A stretch of DNA of 64,000 nt from Victivallales bacterium (GTDB lineage: Bacteria; Verrucomicrobiota; Lentisphaeria; Victivallales; UBA1829). The stretch is from NCBI GenBank assembly GCA_016285345.1, contig JAEEQN010000006.1:1-64000 (forward strand). The letters are read 5' to 3'. The translations under genes and the position numbers were made by a program. Positions within the stretch are counted from its first letter, which is position 1, and each line of letters begins with the position of its first letter. The notes beneath the pieces were generated by a model. That model saw only the letters and a list, made by a program, of their open reading frames with translations, did not search any database and was not told the DNA's origin. Positions 57,001 through 61,115 of the stretch are shown piece after piece.

Positions 57001-57047
57001 TAGGCGGGGTCAAGATAGACATTGCCTGTTGCTTTTGCTGTTGCCAT
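41145..57047 (-). CDS. Giant repetitive surface-type protein (5,300 residues) with FG-GAP/VCBS-like C-terminus
   Basis: One open frame of 5,301 codons starting MATAKATGNVYLDPAYVSQ, with AAGGAG 8 bases upstream. No Sec signal peptide or membrane helix is visible, and cysteine is very rare. Residues 1-4985 are rich in Gly, Thr, Val, Asn, Asp and Ser, a look typical of beta-helix or beta-solenoid adhesins, with about 16 diverged copies of a module (see repeat entry). Residues about 4988-5300 are an FG-GAP/VCBS-like region with D-x-D-G calcium loops. No autotransporter barrel, LPXTG, T9SS or clear RTX motif was found, so the export route is unknown. A signal-less type I secreted adhesin is one option; an S-layer or filament role is another. 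A terminator follows. Confidence 0.85.
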   Translation of the reverse strand: MATAKATGNVYLDPAYVSQEAIDALGGTSSITGEALVFGSTTDDLENGANAFAPDSSHLKKWFSLVDGTTVYAADGSTMYVSNYLIAGDSLYSTGAYGIHFEGSTANYVYGVPKTANSTVVAEDGINITLVDALINFTLAPASLLAGINIIGNFNVDVSGSTLNSLVIAGGTTYRNFGIVNGDINFTVSDTEIKEIQTDGNNSHHDFHIHSGRLSNAEYADELSIITGTVSNVKILGSFRSIQTNVGENEDPMPVKAKYKVTITGSSVGGDINIGYLNNADDWSGSYELTVAGSTAANIRGNGNTEALPNVEKFDLILAGSETKTVTGIIDRFKTITIDAGAKVQATSISGATLVNLAQGAEVSVGAIKGVGTLAVTGTYTAVSNTLISGLTDFSVGDITDVTLNGESLKYGFMPGQYSLVGDKLVLHEGETVLVDSSYTDGATVIYEGKEYTGYSSVAEAQKAVTADQAVITIVPDGSTQIGDSIATKDYSVVVQGQTAAISMEGKDFVIGETGVKHGDSTVIITGLSSVGTVSFGDLDVSFLDATGLTANTVDFRGAEIGDIDATFTSLTANEIYLPTDNTVEGTLAINSGSVETIYNSKDSNGKLDLALGSGLAVGTVFAEGKTVDVGAATVGTYYGGLKDGGSVDEITFAPTNASNITILVLGGQDFEDKANTIGSVNAKITKGGIDRMYIGGDYDKITGDVNVELGGPVGIDAPGNGTFTGIVYGADIGTRLNGGSAFTDGTSTLNVTGHAKVGEISGFDAIIVSGGTLNVGDNGISASEAAITNLRTISTKGAIQAASIKNSGVVGASSLYFENSIVNSGEFRVEGAISAGGSFSNSGTIYVNGDLSVSGGIFTNSGVIYASSLDYSSISLSSDLDNTGTIYASNLNGAKNITTSSLFVAGDASMDGDLTVNANSNVAFQNGIYGYGNVAIDATSTLSVGGSSFDGDGKTLTVNVGDMIGYNEILRANDGADSWTINFAGLNKGDYEYLASKTSIIVYSASEVFVNSSFSADSDCIVDGHKLLYGKNAFASVAEAVAGARSGATIVIVGDKSGMDVNAGNFAVVLDGSEVGTVTTTKGILVTSDSKAKSIASASDLTIEAGAVLAVADTIPADLPIVIDASNGSGSRLVLDVDKTKVTLSEDQVTVVGKPSYGKQVLGGESAHAGDLYLISNDVVFSAPMWYVEKEIDVQVIVDGVPQVDGDGNPVTEKQTVIVPSFVDGDFDKATGDALFDGVNVFQTKSAAESEARSVSGTIVIVDHMTKNQNGFTDVNTAFEVDMVGASGNSSIYGGVASDTRFTATGDHTTMILGSTMRGNLYALAKTATIGADYTYTFVMKDSYQFQADNSSHGTYFVARDNGSQVDGDVYVTISNSSLNGQPSTTVGGVSTINGDLHYDISGSTFAGGLRLTTNNLGATLNGNVDAEISGSSITDFYVAYGNIGTSADAPIDLDVTLKGSRAANIRAFRLSEDANAQTVINANLNLTILDTIVTGGFYALYTGDWRGDNNVTLRYTSYNSGSMTVTLGGTTVGGWDGNNTTNGQIHAGDSLTHGRNALQNFNVPTTLHIVKGEQSETTNVHWVMEWETIVIDADATLVVNHDIQFMSADLNGDVTRLPNAGQYSMYKINLGGYEGGTRQIIRANSIYAPADRSNIEMIGNEDISGNDRYEIILIESGSTLKQIGLYDKASEIQLNSNYTAAVHGTFEGSQILYFDYNALNDADVAASRAAEWGNAIAVTGGSFAEVEYGTAATVRAGATVDTLTGTGSDSDSTVTLNANASVGSVVVAEDDVEGDATVVIEGALAKATDFDGSKDNVAGVSTLNVKADSQLGDVDDFDTVKVAKGVSAAFGDITGSALSVYADSSIYADSITLDGNVISIDVTGYTGASRSVVIAQDGIADYQQGISGVVTGEGKENYSLVYAINAETQEGVLSLLSSVPMDVYLNSTYSEETTGTFYNGAYLTYGVNAFSSYEAAAANVGEGYSVIMNGGEFDSITVDGFNFKIEGGTLGSLSAGTGASTLTVDGVATVTGAVEGFNGFTISSGSTLTAEHIDLVAGSTVFVTGTEFSGDAGTNNLRKLVDTSTGIDNAASFVSDNPYFHLYVENNDLYLLDKSRIYVNPSFKESVTGTTVNGDYMIWGVNAFDNTDNAYAALVRGGTVYVYNWGTAGTQAGNISPTKPASIVAQGPTNFSIVYGNNARITVDEDVTIVMDNTGTPQGGSAILNGDANAKWVFNGNVSVTFKGTNQINSNGDFAVSKYSVFNGDLFQINIEKPIHDDIWMIRDYTASDFANLGKLEVNITGMTSNNGSKWMGIFRGDNVALPAMNVELNIKDSVFNGGDWSVGLVEGGNANNPANFSVHLNNSTIQGWISGAKSVKWRGGGGYNEGAYAGTRTLYVDGTKASSVIDARMFHHIVISADATLNVSGTVRFLDPREGDPNSVVIDLTGYTGGDKMFLNGTDFRIGNNDDRPRATADEVALTVLGNNGDYIGGLGLRHGAFVITKNGDVFFNANFTDDDIGLQVGSTYVLIDKNTPSNSNAFTAYADAKAAIDARQALGLERNLNVGGVAENADFYADGYKINVYGGAYANGFYGSDRDGFSVESVDITVTGGLFTGKFGVSDGTGSVTGDARIELAGGTFGTPETETKAEVPVTIDGTSDKVDGTSTLVLSKDLVADTVTDGKTVVNADIVGYVTGFDSVEVGKNIANMTIGHDLTATSITVDASSQLTVLGALTADTITIDATEYVGPSKVIAVSSSFEEVANQPAVTVLGDTDTYDYKYVEDTLYLVSKLAGNVYLNSAWDPDISGTVYNGELLVWGVNATNSMAEAIGKLQDQYTLFITGGQFDGNYTFSGKASIDIRDNAVSIGGLVLGDGSSVKISGITAGGASSIGTIAGVEGATAGYALTVNDETAITSIDGVKNFTFSAGKDITVSGGVTYVADGGSLTVDFAGYTQTAETATLLDSEVANFLQPVEGQTFSRTTVGSANNDALIMPYYDEEKKAVIGVKAGQLGIVVMPDDERNNNNINGQVVTIDGITGTMVYNYNLNQTPETVATYIELGGTIYADGVVAIQNVYTPYFFTNKPLDAVIKNSNISGLVVGYDNGDQYHGARYRSDGKTRYGAFNFLAENTTFNWYTNIAAYGYNNGTDKKGFQRLVVADLVPNPDDPDNPGLVDTQYNITIDGCTNGCDVRIAENSMISGGTVNVNLNNLQVNSGISLFRHTYNGEDGSQLKELNVSLTNTKITAQRWIYAWDVDEDNSTTINMTIKDTTVSGGTDQSIGIFGQCQNGTWSGEATVTISGFTTEGRLSAHGEGNNDSRSTIAGKITVKVEGENYIRVLRGVDVIDIADGVVLGGAEIRLADSAQFILRGETGYTGDAKEYVVVGTTITGINKENAFFQDEDGYDIEGYKAVIGSKSVFVYKTAGDVFLSNTYTEATTGTYVTESDGTKNILVYGDNAVSGIGAASASMDARGEDASLIVLGGPTNFEARGYRTVFEGGKSTNVWGGYRGDATDVQETVSSANITVNSGATVTNIYAAAEMAMVSHDANITIGDGTAILGVIDGADNFVGGESYLTFAGTATVGGDVLGFKNVYVDADGLVSVTGAVSDTVIVIDTTNFDNSSKIVMTSEAGFADGVTAVLTVAEGFEAKFSDDRKSLMVVSPFVGDTYFNSEWDSSITGTVIDGVELVWNKNAFDSIADAITAVGQDYSVIMDGGVSAEDADLNGHDFVAGGTQVGKITSAGATLTVTNTLTAGGFSGFSAINMSAATPITVTGAVALAEDATLTIDATGYKQDEYNVTLISAGEGITNLTRDDITINGSTAFRAYVSQEDGNVHMVKVTGNVFFSTEYSAEATQGVKDELTGEILFFGENAFNTLDAALNSVVEGGTVFAYNVQGAVNPSGTTPMNLHLVGGTVTALRIKSGDQGSSTQQVNVPITLTVDGTYLDGGMDYILGRGNTYRSVGASLAYYEPVTINLTGGTNNGNIRFVGQWSSILGDITLNMTDWEIRGDIKPFAGDARFGSDDTGLSKIVWNWENVTLPTSKWIAIANVTDWGAQKAGVDGTTRQSMDAIEFNIKNSYLRGSTSRVAALVEGNDGRHNSNTDITFSVENSTIDCLLTASVTTNLTNSTMGVKTLKISGSSSYIQWANWFQILDIASADTYLSGATVTFQGAGVINVDATGYDGASKVLISLTGGFQQTENQDGNPVTLNLTQDGTAYELVYAPKALVLKLKDEAISNVYVNSAYAADVTGSVYPATGDILFFNENAFTGIADALAVLPADGGIYVTGGSVTVAAALPGNNLTIDAGANLTYTAGVAITITDAFENNGVMAISTEGFDLSSGKALALSAGSISGTGVYQAFGDDRYLVTKQGNSLFIVMRKDDVYVNTQWANDESGAIVTLISGETATVGIDAFGSAIGALNNVMKGGTITIEGGTVTFGSEKVDAKVTALAGVIVDTAIIEKDGSLTVSEGATASNVTVRTGGSLTVNAGAIQTGTLALGADATATINGTLDFNLVGVSVSADPIVTNINYVGGTPTYTITVDATQTDGTYSLASGAAEFSFTAPISVKTSSAVLGQITALDKSAYFAGAEYTLSVTEGVLTLTKETKEDPGITLSYVNSEWEGSETGAIVIDGGTFGYNAFATGDEAIAAIVDYGEVDVVGGTVSFKDAISKTVSINSSSTLVGNATFATAVTINGTVAFDTAFVTEEAAQFAGFSFVSGDTKYTLADEAGVIGEYKLASGVTEFTDGISFAGKTLTVGGEAVVVDDLAYSIAVVGTDLVLSVEAHSDLPAQAFVNSAWSAYSEGEPVEVYGSTTATIGIDAFATLQPAIAGTSADGKINVVGGGISFADGYSKTITVDADAYVYGTATFDKPITINGLVLFDITATSTTEAQFKGFSNVTTSESTTYILTADLATELGTYLLASDAAGLTGEVSMLKGGELYTLKIGGKGAVIGDYVYSLGFTDNDDLALKVSEFEPQHFTKGDRDGNGTSDVMFVRTKRWDEETQSYVTGNHAHGYWMNGKDTWWTAAALWISPEWDNLGSYDMDGDGCADAVMFGNVTTESGIKGAYIGFYRAGDDVNGWQHVGYLYNAEDIAWQTKVGNMTGNYDGKNSIVWFAPERSLLGFWKDGTDQWVGLSLDFAGNDWSLAGCGDFDGDGRDSVLMSYNGGQLFYSVDQNGVSTLLGTGVNNWSGWDIRAIGDFAGDGKEDIVLFHEATGSMVMLADGNPDDWASIGQLDPTDWFIAGCGDYNGDQKDELLVRQYSTGMLGYYNNGVQSVENWTVLGYGVTMEWTVIA
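42500..57030 (-). repeat. About 16 diverged 'NS...G.NAF...GG' modules within the giant protein
   Basis: Each module starts with a short strand plus N-S-(A/T/E)-(W/Y/F), e.g. VYLNSTYSEETTGTFYNG, VYLNSAWDPDISGTVYNG, TYFNSEWDSSITGTVIDG, VYVNSAYAADVTGSVYP. It continues with a G-V-N-A-F or G-I-D-A-F box, a short Ala-rich helix and a T-(I/V)-x-(I/V)-x-G-G turn (SVIMNGGEF, TLFITGGQF, GIYVTGGSV). Starts are near residues 10, 433, 1010, 1225, 1700, 1945, 2120, 2510, 2800, 3425, 3670, 3845, 4240, 4385, 4620 and 4800. Spacing varies from about 145 to 575 residues; the interior of each module is a solenoid-like stretch. Confidence 0.8.
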
Positions 57048-57934
57048 AGCTTTTTCTCCTTGGTTGTTAAGCTAGGGTTTCGGTTTCTTGCGAATTTGTT
57101 ACTGTTTTGTTGATTTGTTTGCCTTTCTTTTTCTGGGTTGTGTTGTGGGTTTCCTTTCGGGTTTGTGGTTGAGATTGAATACGGGATGAGATAAAAATCG
57201 TTCTGGTTACGCTTGAACCCGCGGAATCAACCGGGAAGCCGGACAATCCGTCCGGCTCCGCCTCGCGGAGGTCTGCGTCCGCCGAGGCGTCTCTGCACAC
57301 GGCGTCCTGTTTCCAGCGGAGCGGCCGGACGGCGGGACGGCGTTCGGGGGCAGAGAAAACGCACATCGCGGCGACCAGGGCATCCGCCCCGGCGCCGTTC
57401 GCCGTTTCCGTCCGTTTCCAGTTCGTCGTCATCGTCTGTCTCCTGCGGTTTCCCGCGGTTGTTCCGGTTGCTTCTTCAGTCCGGGGTTCGGTTCCCGTCC
57501 TGCTTCTCGGGGCCGCCTTCCGGCAGCCCTTCGATCGGGTTCAAGTCAGTGAAAATCCTGTTCGGCCTGAGCTTTCGTTCAGGCGCCGCTGAGCGGCGTT
57601 CGTGCGTCCCGTCCGGCTTCTTCCGTCTCCGCCCTGCCCTGTCCGGCTCCCGCCGGGATCAGGTTCAGTTCGGACGACCGGCTCTCCGCCGTCCGTTTTT
57701 CCGGTTTACCACCCGGGTCCGGCCTCCTGTTCCGCTCGTTTGCTGTTCGTCTGGTTCATGGTCTGTATCTCGTTTCGTTTTGTGTTCCGTTCAGCTCGCT
57801 CTGTTCGATCTTTTCAGCTCGTCCTGTTCATCCATGTTTGTCCGGTTCGTTTTTCCGTCTCGTCTATCCGTTTCGTTTTGAGCTCATTTTACGCGTTGTG
57901 CCCGCTCACAGGCGATTTTATTTATATTATTCTC
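57048..57934 (-). other. Long purine-rich untranslated leader of the giant gene
   Basis: Between the promoter at 57941-57968 and the start codon at 57047 lie almost 890 bases. The transcript strand is rich in G and A (motifs such as GAACAGGA, GGAGCC, CGAAACGA). It holds at least two very short frames with ATG (57835-57791, 14 codons; 57759-57706, 17 codons) and the 121-codon frame. No known riboswitch was recognised. Confidence 0.5.
57067..57432 (-). CDS. Possible small leader-encoded protein upstream of the giant gene
   Basis: A 121-codon frame ending 19 bp before the giant gene and on the same strand. It has a good ribosome site (AGGAG 7 bases before the ATG). The product, starting MTTNWKRTETANGAGADALV, matches nothing I know. 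Its C-terminal third is Lys/Thr/Gln-rich low complexity (QKKKGKQINKTVTNSQ), which could equally be leader RNA read by chance. It lies within the presumed long leader of the giant transcript. It could be a small accessory protein, a translational coupler or no gene at all. Confidence 0.3.
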   Translation of the reverse strand: MTTNWKRTETANGAGADALVAAMCVFSAPERRPAVRPLRWKQDAVCRDASADADLREAEPDGLSGFPVDSAGSSVTRTIFISSRIQSQPQTRKETHNTTQKKKGKQINKTVTNSQETETLA

Positions 57935-57940
57935 GCGTAT

Positions 57941-57968
57941 ATTATACACGACTAAGAGGGAATTTCAA
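57941..57968 (-). promoter_or_regulatory. Strong promoter on the giant-gene strand
   Basis: On the minus strand TTGAAA (57968-57963) and a perfect TATAAT (57946-57941), 16 bp apart. It is the best promoter match seen upstream of the giant gene and marks the border between the GC-rich leader and the AT-rich segment. Confidence 0.65.
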
Positions 57969-58734
57969 ATGTATTTTTTGCCAGAAAACATGTTCTTTTT
58001 GAGAATAGTGCAGATTATTGACATAAATCCTAAAAAATTCGATGCCCTGGGGTATTCATTCCGGTCATCCCAAAATCCAGAGAAGAGTAAATTAACAAGC
58101 AATTTTTACATCGTCGGATGCCCTGACAGAAAAAAGAAACGGCATCCATTTTTCCCGGCGACGAAAAACAGGCAACAACAAAAAGCACATGCCGCGCCCC
58201 GACACAAAAACAGAAGCCTGTCGCCACAAGAAAGTTAAACAATTCATGCATGCAGAAAGGAAGCAAATAGTTTTGTTCTTTTTCACTCATTTTTTTGTTA
58301 TTTTTTTGTTTCCGTTTCACATACTTTTACAAACTACATTTTTGCCTTCAGAGACCATATTTCAGCAGATATTCACATGCATTCTTTATTTTCGCTCTTC
58401 GCAAAACGCAAGTCGCAAAAAAAGACAAAAAAGATAAAGCTTATAGGTCTTATAAGACTTATAAAAAGATATTTAAATTATCACAACATGCACTCACTAT
58501 CATTTATTGTTATTCCTCTTTCCGCATCTTTCTCTGCCATCGCATTTCTTCGCACACGCACAAATACTACACAACTTTTATCAAAAGATACATTCTATTT
58601 TCTCCGCGCGGTGATATATTATTCAATTGAGTAGAAAAAACAGCCTTTTTTCCTATCCTCAAATTGAACCGGAAAACAAACGCAAAAACCATCATCCCAT
58701 AACACAAAATCAACCCCAAACAGGAGACAACACC
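57969..58734. other. AT-rich non-coding segment
   Basis: Roughly 770 bp, clearly richer in A and T than the rest of the window, between the divergent giant gene and the SASA esterase. Short frames here (for instance on the minus strand at 58030-58320) are low in complexity and have no ribosome sites. A weak plus-strand -10-like TATATT near 58615-58620 could start the esterase message. I see no origin, attachment site or RNA gene. Confidence 0.6.
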
Positions 58735-60168
58735 ATGAAGTTCTTCCGCATGATGAAGGGCCTTATGCCGATCCTCGCGGCGGCCGCCACGACCGCCTGC
58801 GCACAGACGACCGCGGAATCGCAGTTCGATCCGAACGTCGTCAAAATCCCCGCCGACAAGCAGAAATTCCACATCTTCCTGCTGACCGGCCAGTCCAACA
58901 TGGAGGGTGCGGGCTACCCCGTCCTGCCGCAGTATCTGACCGGCACGACGCAGGTGATCGAGCTGACCGACAAGATGGAGTGGGTGAAGAACGTCGCTCC
59001 GTACGGACGCGGCTACGGCCCGGGCGAGGCATTCGCGCTGCACTATGCGAAACTGCATCCGGACGTGACGGTCGGCCTGATCCATGCGGCCCGCGGCGGA
59101 CGCAACATGCGTGAACTGAGCAAGGGCGGCCGCGACAACACCGACCGCGCGCCGAACTACGACAACCTCATCAAGAAGATCAAATTCGCGCAGGAACAGG
59201 GCGAAGTCAAGGCGATGCTCTGGCACCAGGGCGAATCCGACACCGGCAACCGCAACTACATCAACGAGCTCAACAAGCTCGTGACCGACGTCCGCACGGA
59301 CATCGGCATCGCCGACCTGCCGCTCTTCGTGGGCGAACTCGGCCGCTACGTAAACTGGACCGACGGCTTCAACCGGATGATCCAGGACGTCGAATCCAAA
59401 ATCGAGAACTGCAAGCTCATCAGCTCGAAGGGCCTGATGCACCGCGGCGACGAGCTGCACATCTCCGGTTACTCCGTCGAGATCTTCGGCTGCCGTTACC
59501 TTGACGCCTACCTGAAGATGCGCGAACCCGAGACCGCCAAGAAATTCGAGCCGCTCCTCGCCGAAATCGAAAAGAAGATGGCGGAGTACGACGCCCGCTG
59601 GATCACCGTCGAAAACGGCGACATGACGATGGGCGAAGACCGTCCGCTCGGCTGGGAAGCCCGCCGCTGGGATCCCATCCGAATCAATCCCCACCGCGAC
59701 ACCGAAGTTTACGCATCCGCACCCGCTTCGCTCCGTATTGAAAACCTTGATCCGGCGACCGCCCTTCCCTCGGTCCAGGAAATTTCGACGGCTCCCGGCG
59801 CTGACGGCATCGGCACCTGGATCCGCGACGTGGCCGGCACGCACGTGAAGGTCTCCTGCAAGGTGAAGAACGAAGGCTACAGCAAGGTCACGATCCGCAT
59901 CCGCGGTGAAAACTCCGGATTTGCGCGTTGCCTCGACCTCCAGCTCTTCGACGCCACCGACGCCAAGGAATGGACCAGCTACTCCGGCGAATTCGACATT
60001 CCGCGCGATGCCATCCGCGACCGCATCGGCATCATGGTCGAAGGCAAAGGCAAGGCTTGGCTCGACGACGTCGTGATCGAAAAAGTCAAGAACGGCAAGA
60101 CCATCCCCGACACCAAGATCGACGTCGATTACGAGAAGAAGATGAACGAAAGCTTCTCCAAGCTTTAA
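58735..60168 (+). CDS. Secreted SASA-type carbohydrate esterase with C-terminal beta domain
   Basis: A 477-residue exported esterase. Signal peptide MKFFRMMKGLMPILAAAATTACA, with a possible but weak lipobox. Residues about 45-255 are a sialate O-acetylesterase/CE6 (SASA) domain: FLLTGQSNMEGAG with the nucleophile Ser54, MLWHQGESDT and GDELHIS giving the Asp-His pair. Residues about 320-465 are a beta-sandwich (VKVSCKVKNEG, VTIRIRGENSG, AWLDDVVIEKV) like a carbohydrate-binding domain. AGGAGA lies 8 bases before ATG 58735. Expected role: deacetylation of a plant or host glycan. A composite repeat follows the stop directly. Confidence 0.84.
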   Translation: MKFFRMMKGLMPILAAAATTACAQTTAESQFDPNVVKIPADKQKFHIFLLTGQSNMEGAGYPVLPQYLTGTTQVIELTDKMEWVKNVAPYGRGYGPGEAFALHYAKLHPDVTVGLIHAARGGRNMRELSKGGRDNTDRAPNYDNLIKKIKFAQEQGEVKAMLWHQGESDTGNRNYINELNKLVTDVRTDIGIADLPLFVGELGRYVNWTDGFNRMIQDVESKIENCKLISSKGLMHRGDELHISGYSVEIFGCRYLDAYLKMREPETAKKFEPLLAEIEKKMAEYDARWITVENGDMTMGEDRPLGWEARRWDPIRINPHRDTEVYASAPASLRIENLDPATALPSVQEISTAPGADGIGTWIRDVAGTHVKVSCKVKNEGYSKVTIRIRGENSGFARCLDLQLFDATDAKEWTSYSGEFDIPRDAIRDRIGIMVEGKGKAWLDDVVIEKVKNGKTIPDTKIDVDYEKKMNESFSKL

Positions 60169-60257
60169 GGAGGCAGAGCCTCCACTGCGGTAGAGCCGGG
60201 CTCCGCTCCGGCACACTGCAAGCAGTGACGAGGCAGTGTCCGGCTGCGCTCGGGCAC
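60169..60257 (+). repeat. Composite palindromic repeat element downstream of the SASA esterase
   Basis: Starts on the base after the stop. Order: GGAGGC-AGA-GCCTCC (60169-60183); a 22-bp hairpin GAGCCGG...CCGGCAC (60193-60214); CACTGC-AA-GCAGTG (60214-60227); and a second 22-bp hairpin GTGTCCG...CGGGCAC (60236-60257). The layout matches the element after mnmA. Confidence 0.88.
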
Positions 60258-60276
60258 GAAATAGTCTCAACCATAG

Positions 60277-60318
60277 AGCCGCGGATGCCGTAAAAAAAGC
60301 TCCGCGGCTTTTTCTTTT
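60277..60318 (+). terminator. Rho-independent terminator after the SASA esterase
   Basis: Perfect stem AGCCGCGGA (60277-60285) with TCCGCGGCT (60301-60309), then TTTTTCTTTT. The loop contains an A7 run, so it may also work on the other strand. Confidence 0.85.
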
Positions 60319-60329
60319 CCACTCCATAG

Positions 60330-61004
60330 ATGAACGCCAAGAATAAATCAGACAAAACGCCCGAGAAAAAGAAGCGCACAATTATCCGCAGACTCCTGCT
60401 TGTCTTCGCCGTCATGGCGTTTCTGGGTATCCTTGCAATGTTCGCCGCCGACTGCCGCGTCGAACGCTGTGCCGCCGGACGCATTTACAGAGACGTCGAG
60501 TCCGTCCCCGTCCGCGAATACGGTCTGCTGCCCGGCACGTCGCGATTGGTCCACGGGAAGTATCTCAACACGTATTTCTTCAACCGGATCCACGCGGTGG
60601 CCGAACTCTACCGCGCGGGAAAGATCAAAAAGATCATCGTGTCGGGCGACAACAGCCGCACGGACTACAACGAGACGGGCGACATGGCGCAGGAACTGAT
60701 CGCGGAAGGCGTGGCGCCGGAGGACGTGCTGTCCGATTTCGCCGGATTCCGCACGCTGGATTCGGTCGTCCGCGCCCGCAATCTCTTCGGAGCGACCGAA
60801 ATCACGGTCATCTCGCAGAGATTTCACTGCGAACGCGCGATCTATCTCGCCGCGCAGCATGATATTGACGCAATCGGGTTCGAGGCGGACGAAGTCGCGC
60901 CGCAGGCAATCAGGATCAAACTGGCCGTCCGCGAGGCGTTCGCGCGCGTCCTGGCAGTCCTCGATGCCGAAATATTAAACACAAAGCCGCATTTCGAATA
61001 CTGA
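60330..61004 (+). CDS. sanA: SanA-like DUF218 envelope protein
   Basis: A 224-residue inner-membrane-anchored protein of the SanA/YdcF group. One N-terminal membrane helix (LLLVFAVMAFLGILAMFAA) follows a basic cytosolic stretch. The DUF218 domain shows GLLPGTSR, LNTYFFNRIHAVAELYRAGK, IIVSGDNSRTDYNE, AGFRTLDSVVRARNLFG and ISQRFHCERAIYLAAQHDIDA, which follow SanA closely. SanA affects envelope barrier function and vancomycin exclusion in enteric bacteria; the chemistry is unknown. It is preceded by a terminator, and a likely separate promoter follows for the next gene. Confidence 0.88.
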   Translation: MNAKNKSDKTPEKKKRTIIRRLLLVFAVMAFLGILAMFAADCRVERCAAGRIYRDVESVPVREYGLLPGTSRLVHGKYLNTYFFNRIHAVAELYRAGKIKKIIVSGDNSRTDYNETGDMAQELIAEGVAPEDVLSDFAGFRTLDSVVRARNLFGATEITVISQRFHCERAIYLAAQHDIDAIGFEADEVAPQAIRIKLAVREAFARVLAVLDAEILNTKPHFEY

Positions 61005-61032
61005 TTTTTCAGTAAAAAGTCATGTTTCGAGC

Positions 61033-61061
61033 TTGAAAACAAGAAAAAAGGGTGGTATAGT
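61033..61061 (+). promoter_or_regulatory. Promoter of the SLC12-like transporter gene
   Basis: TTGAAA (61033-61038) and TATAGT (61056-61061) with a 17-bp spacer; both boxes are identical to those of the polysaccharide cluster promoter at 2396-2423. Confidence 0.66.
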
Positions 61062-61115
61062 TAGGCCGGAAAAAACGCACCTGAAAGAATCGTCAAAGAG
61101 AAAGACCGCGAAACG

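Noticed and set aside
57213-57881. Plus-strand frame of 222 codons in the giant-gene leader
   Set aside because: Ser/Arg/Phe/Pro-rich low complexity, no ribosome site, and it opposes the presumed transcript.
58030-58320. Minus-strand frame of 96 codons in the AT-rich segment
   Set aside because: Cys/Phe/Lys-rich composition expected from AT-rich non-coding DNA, no ribosome site.
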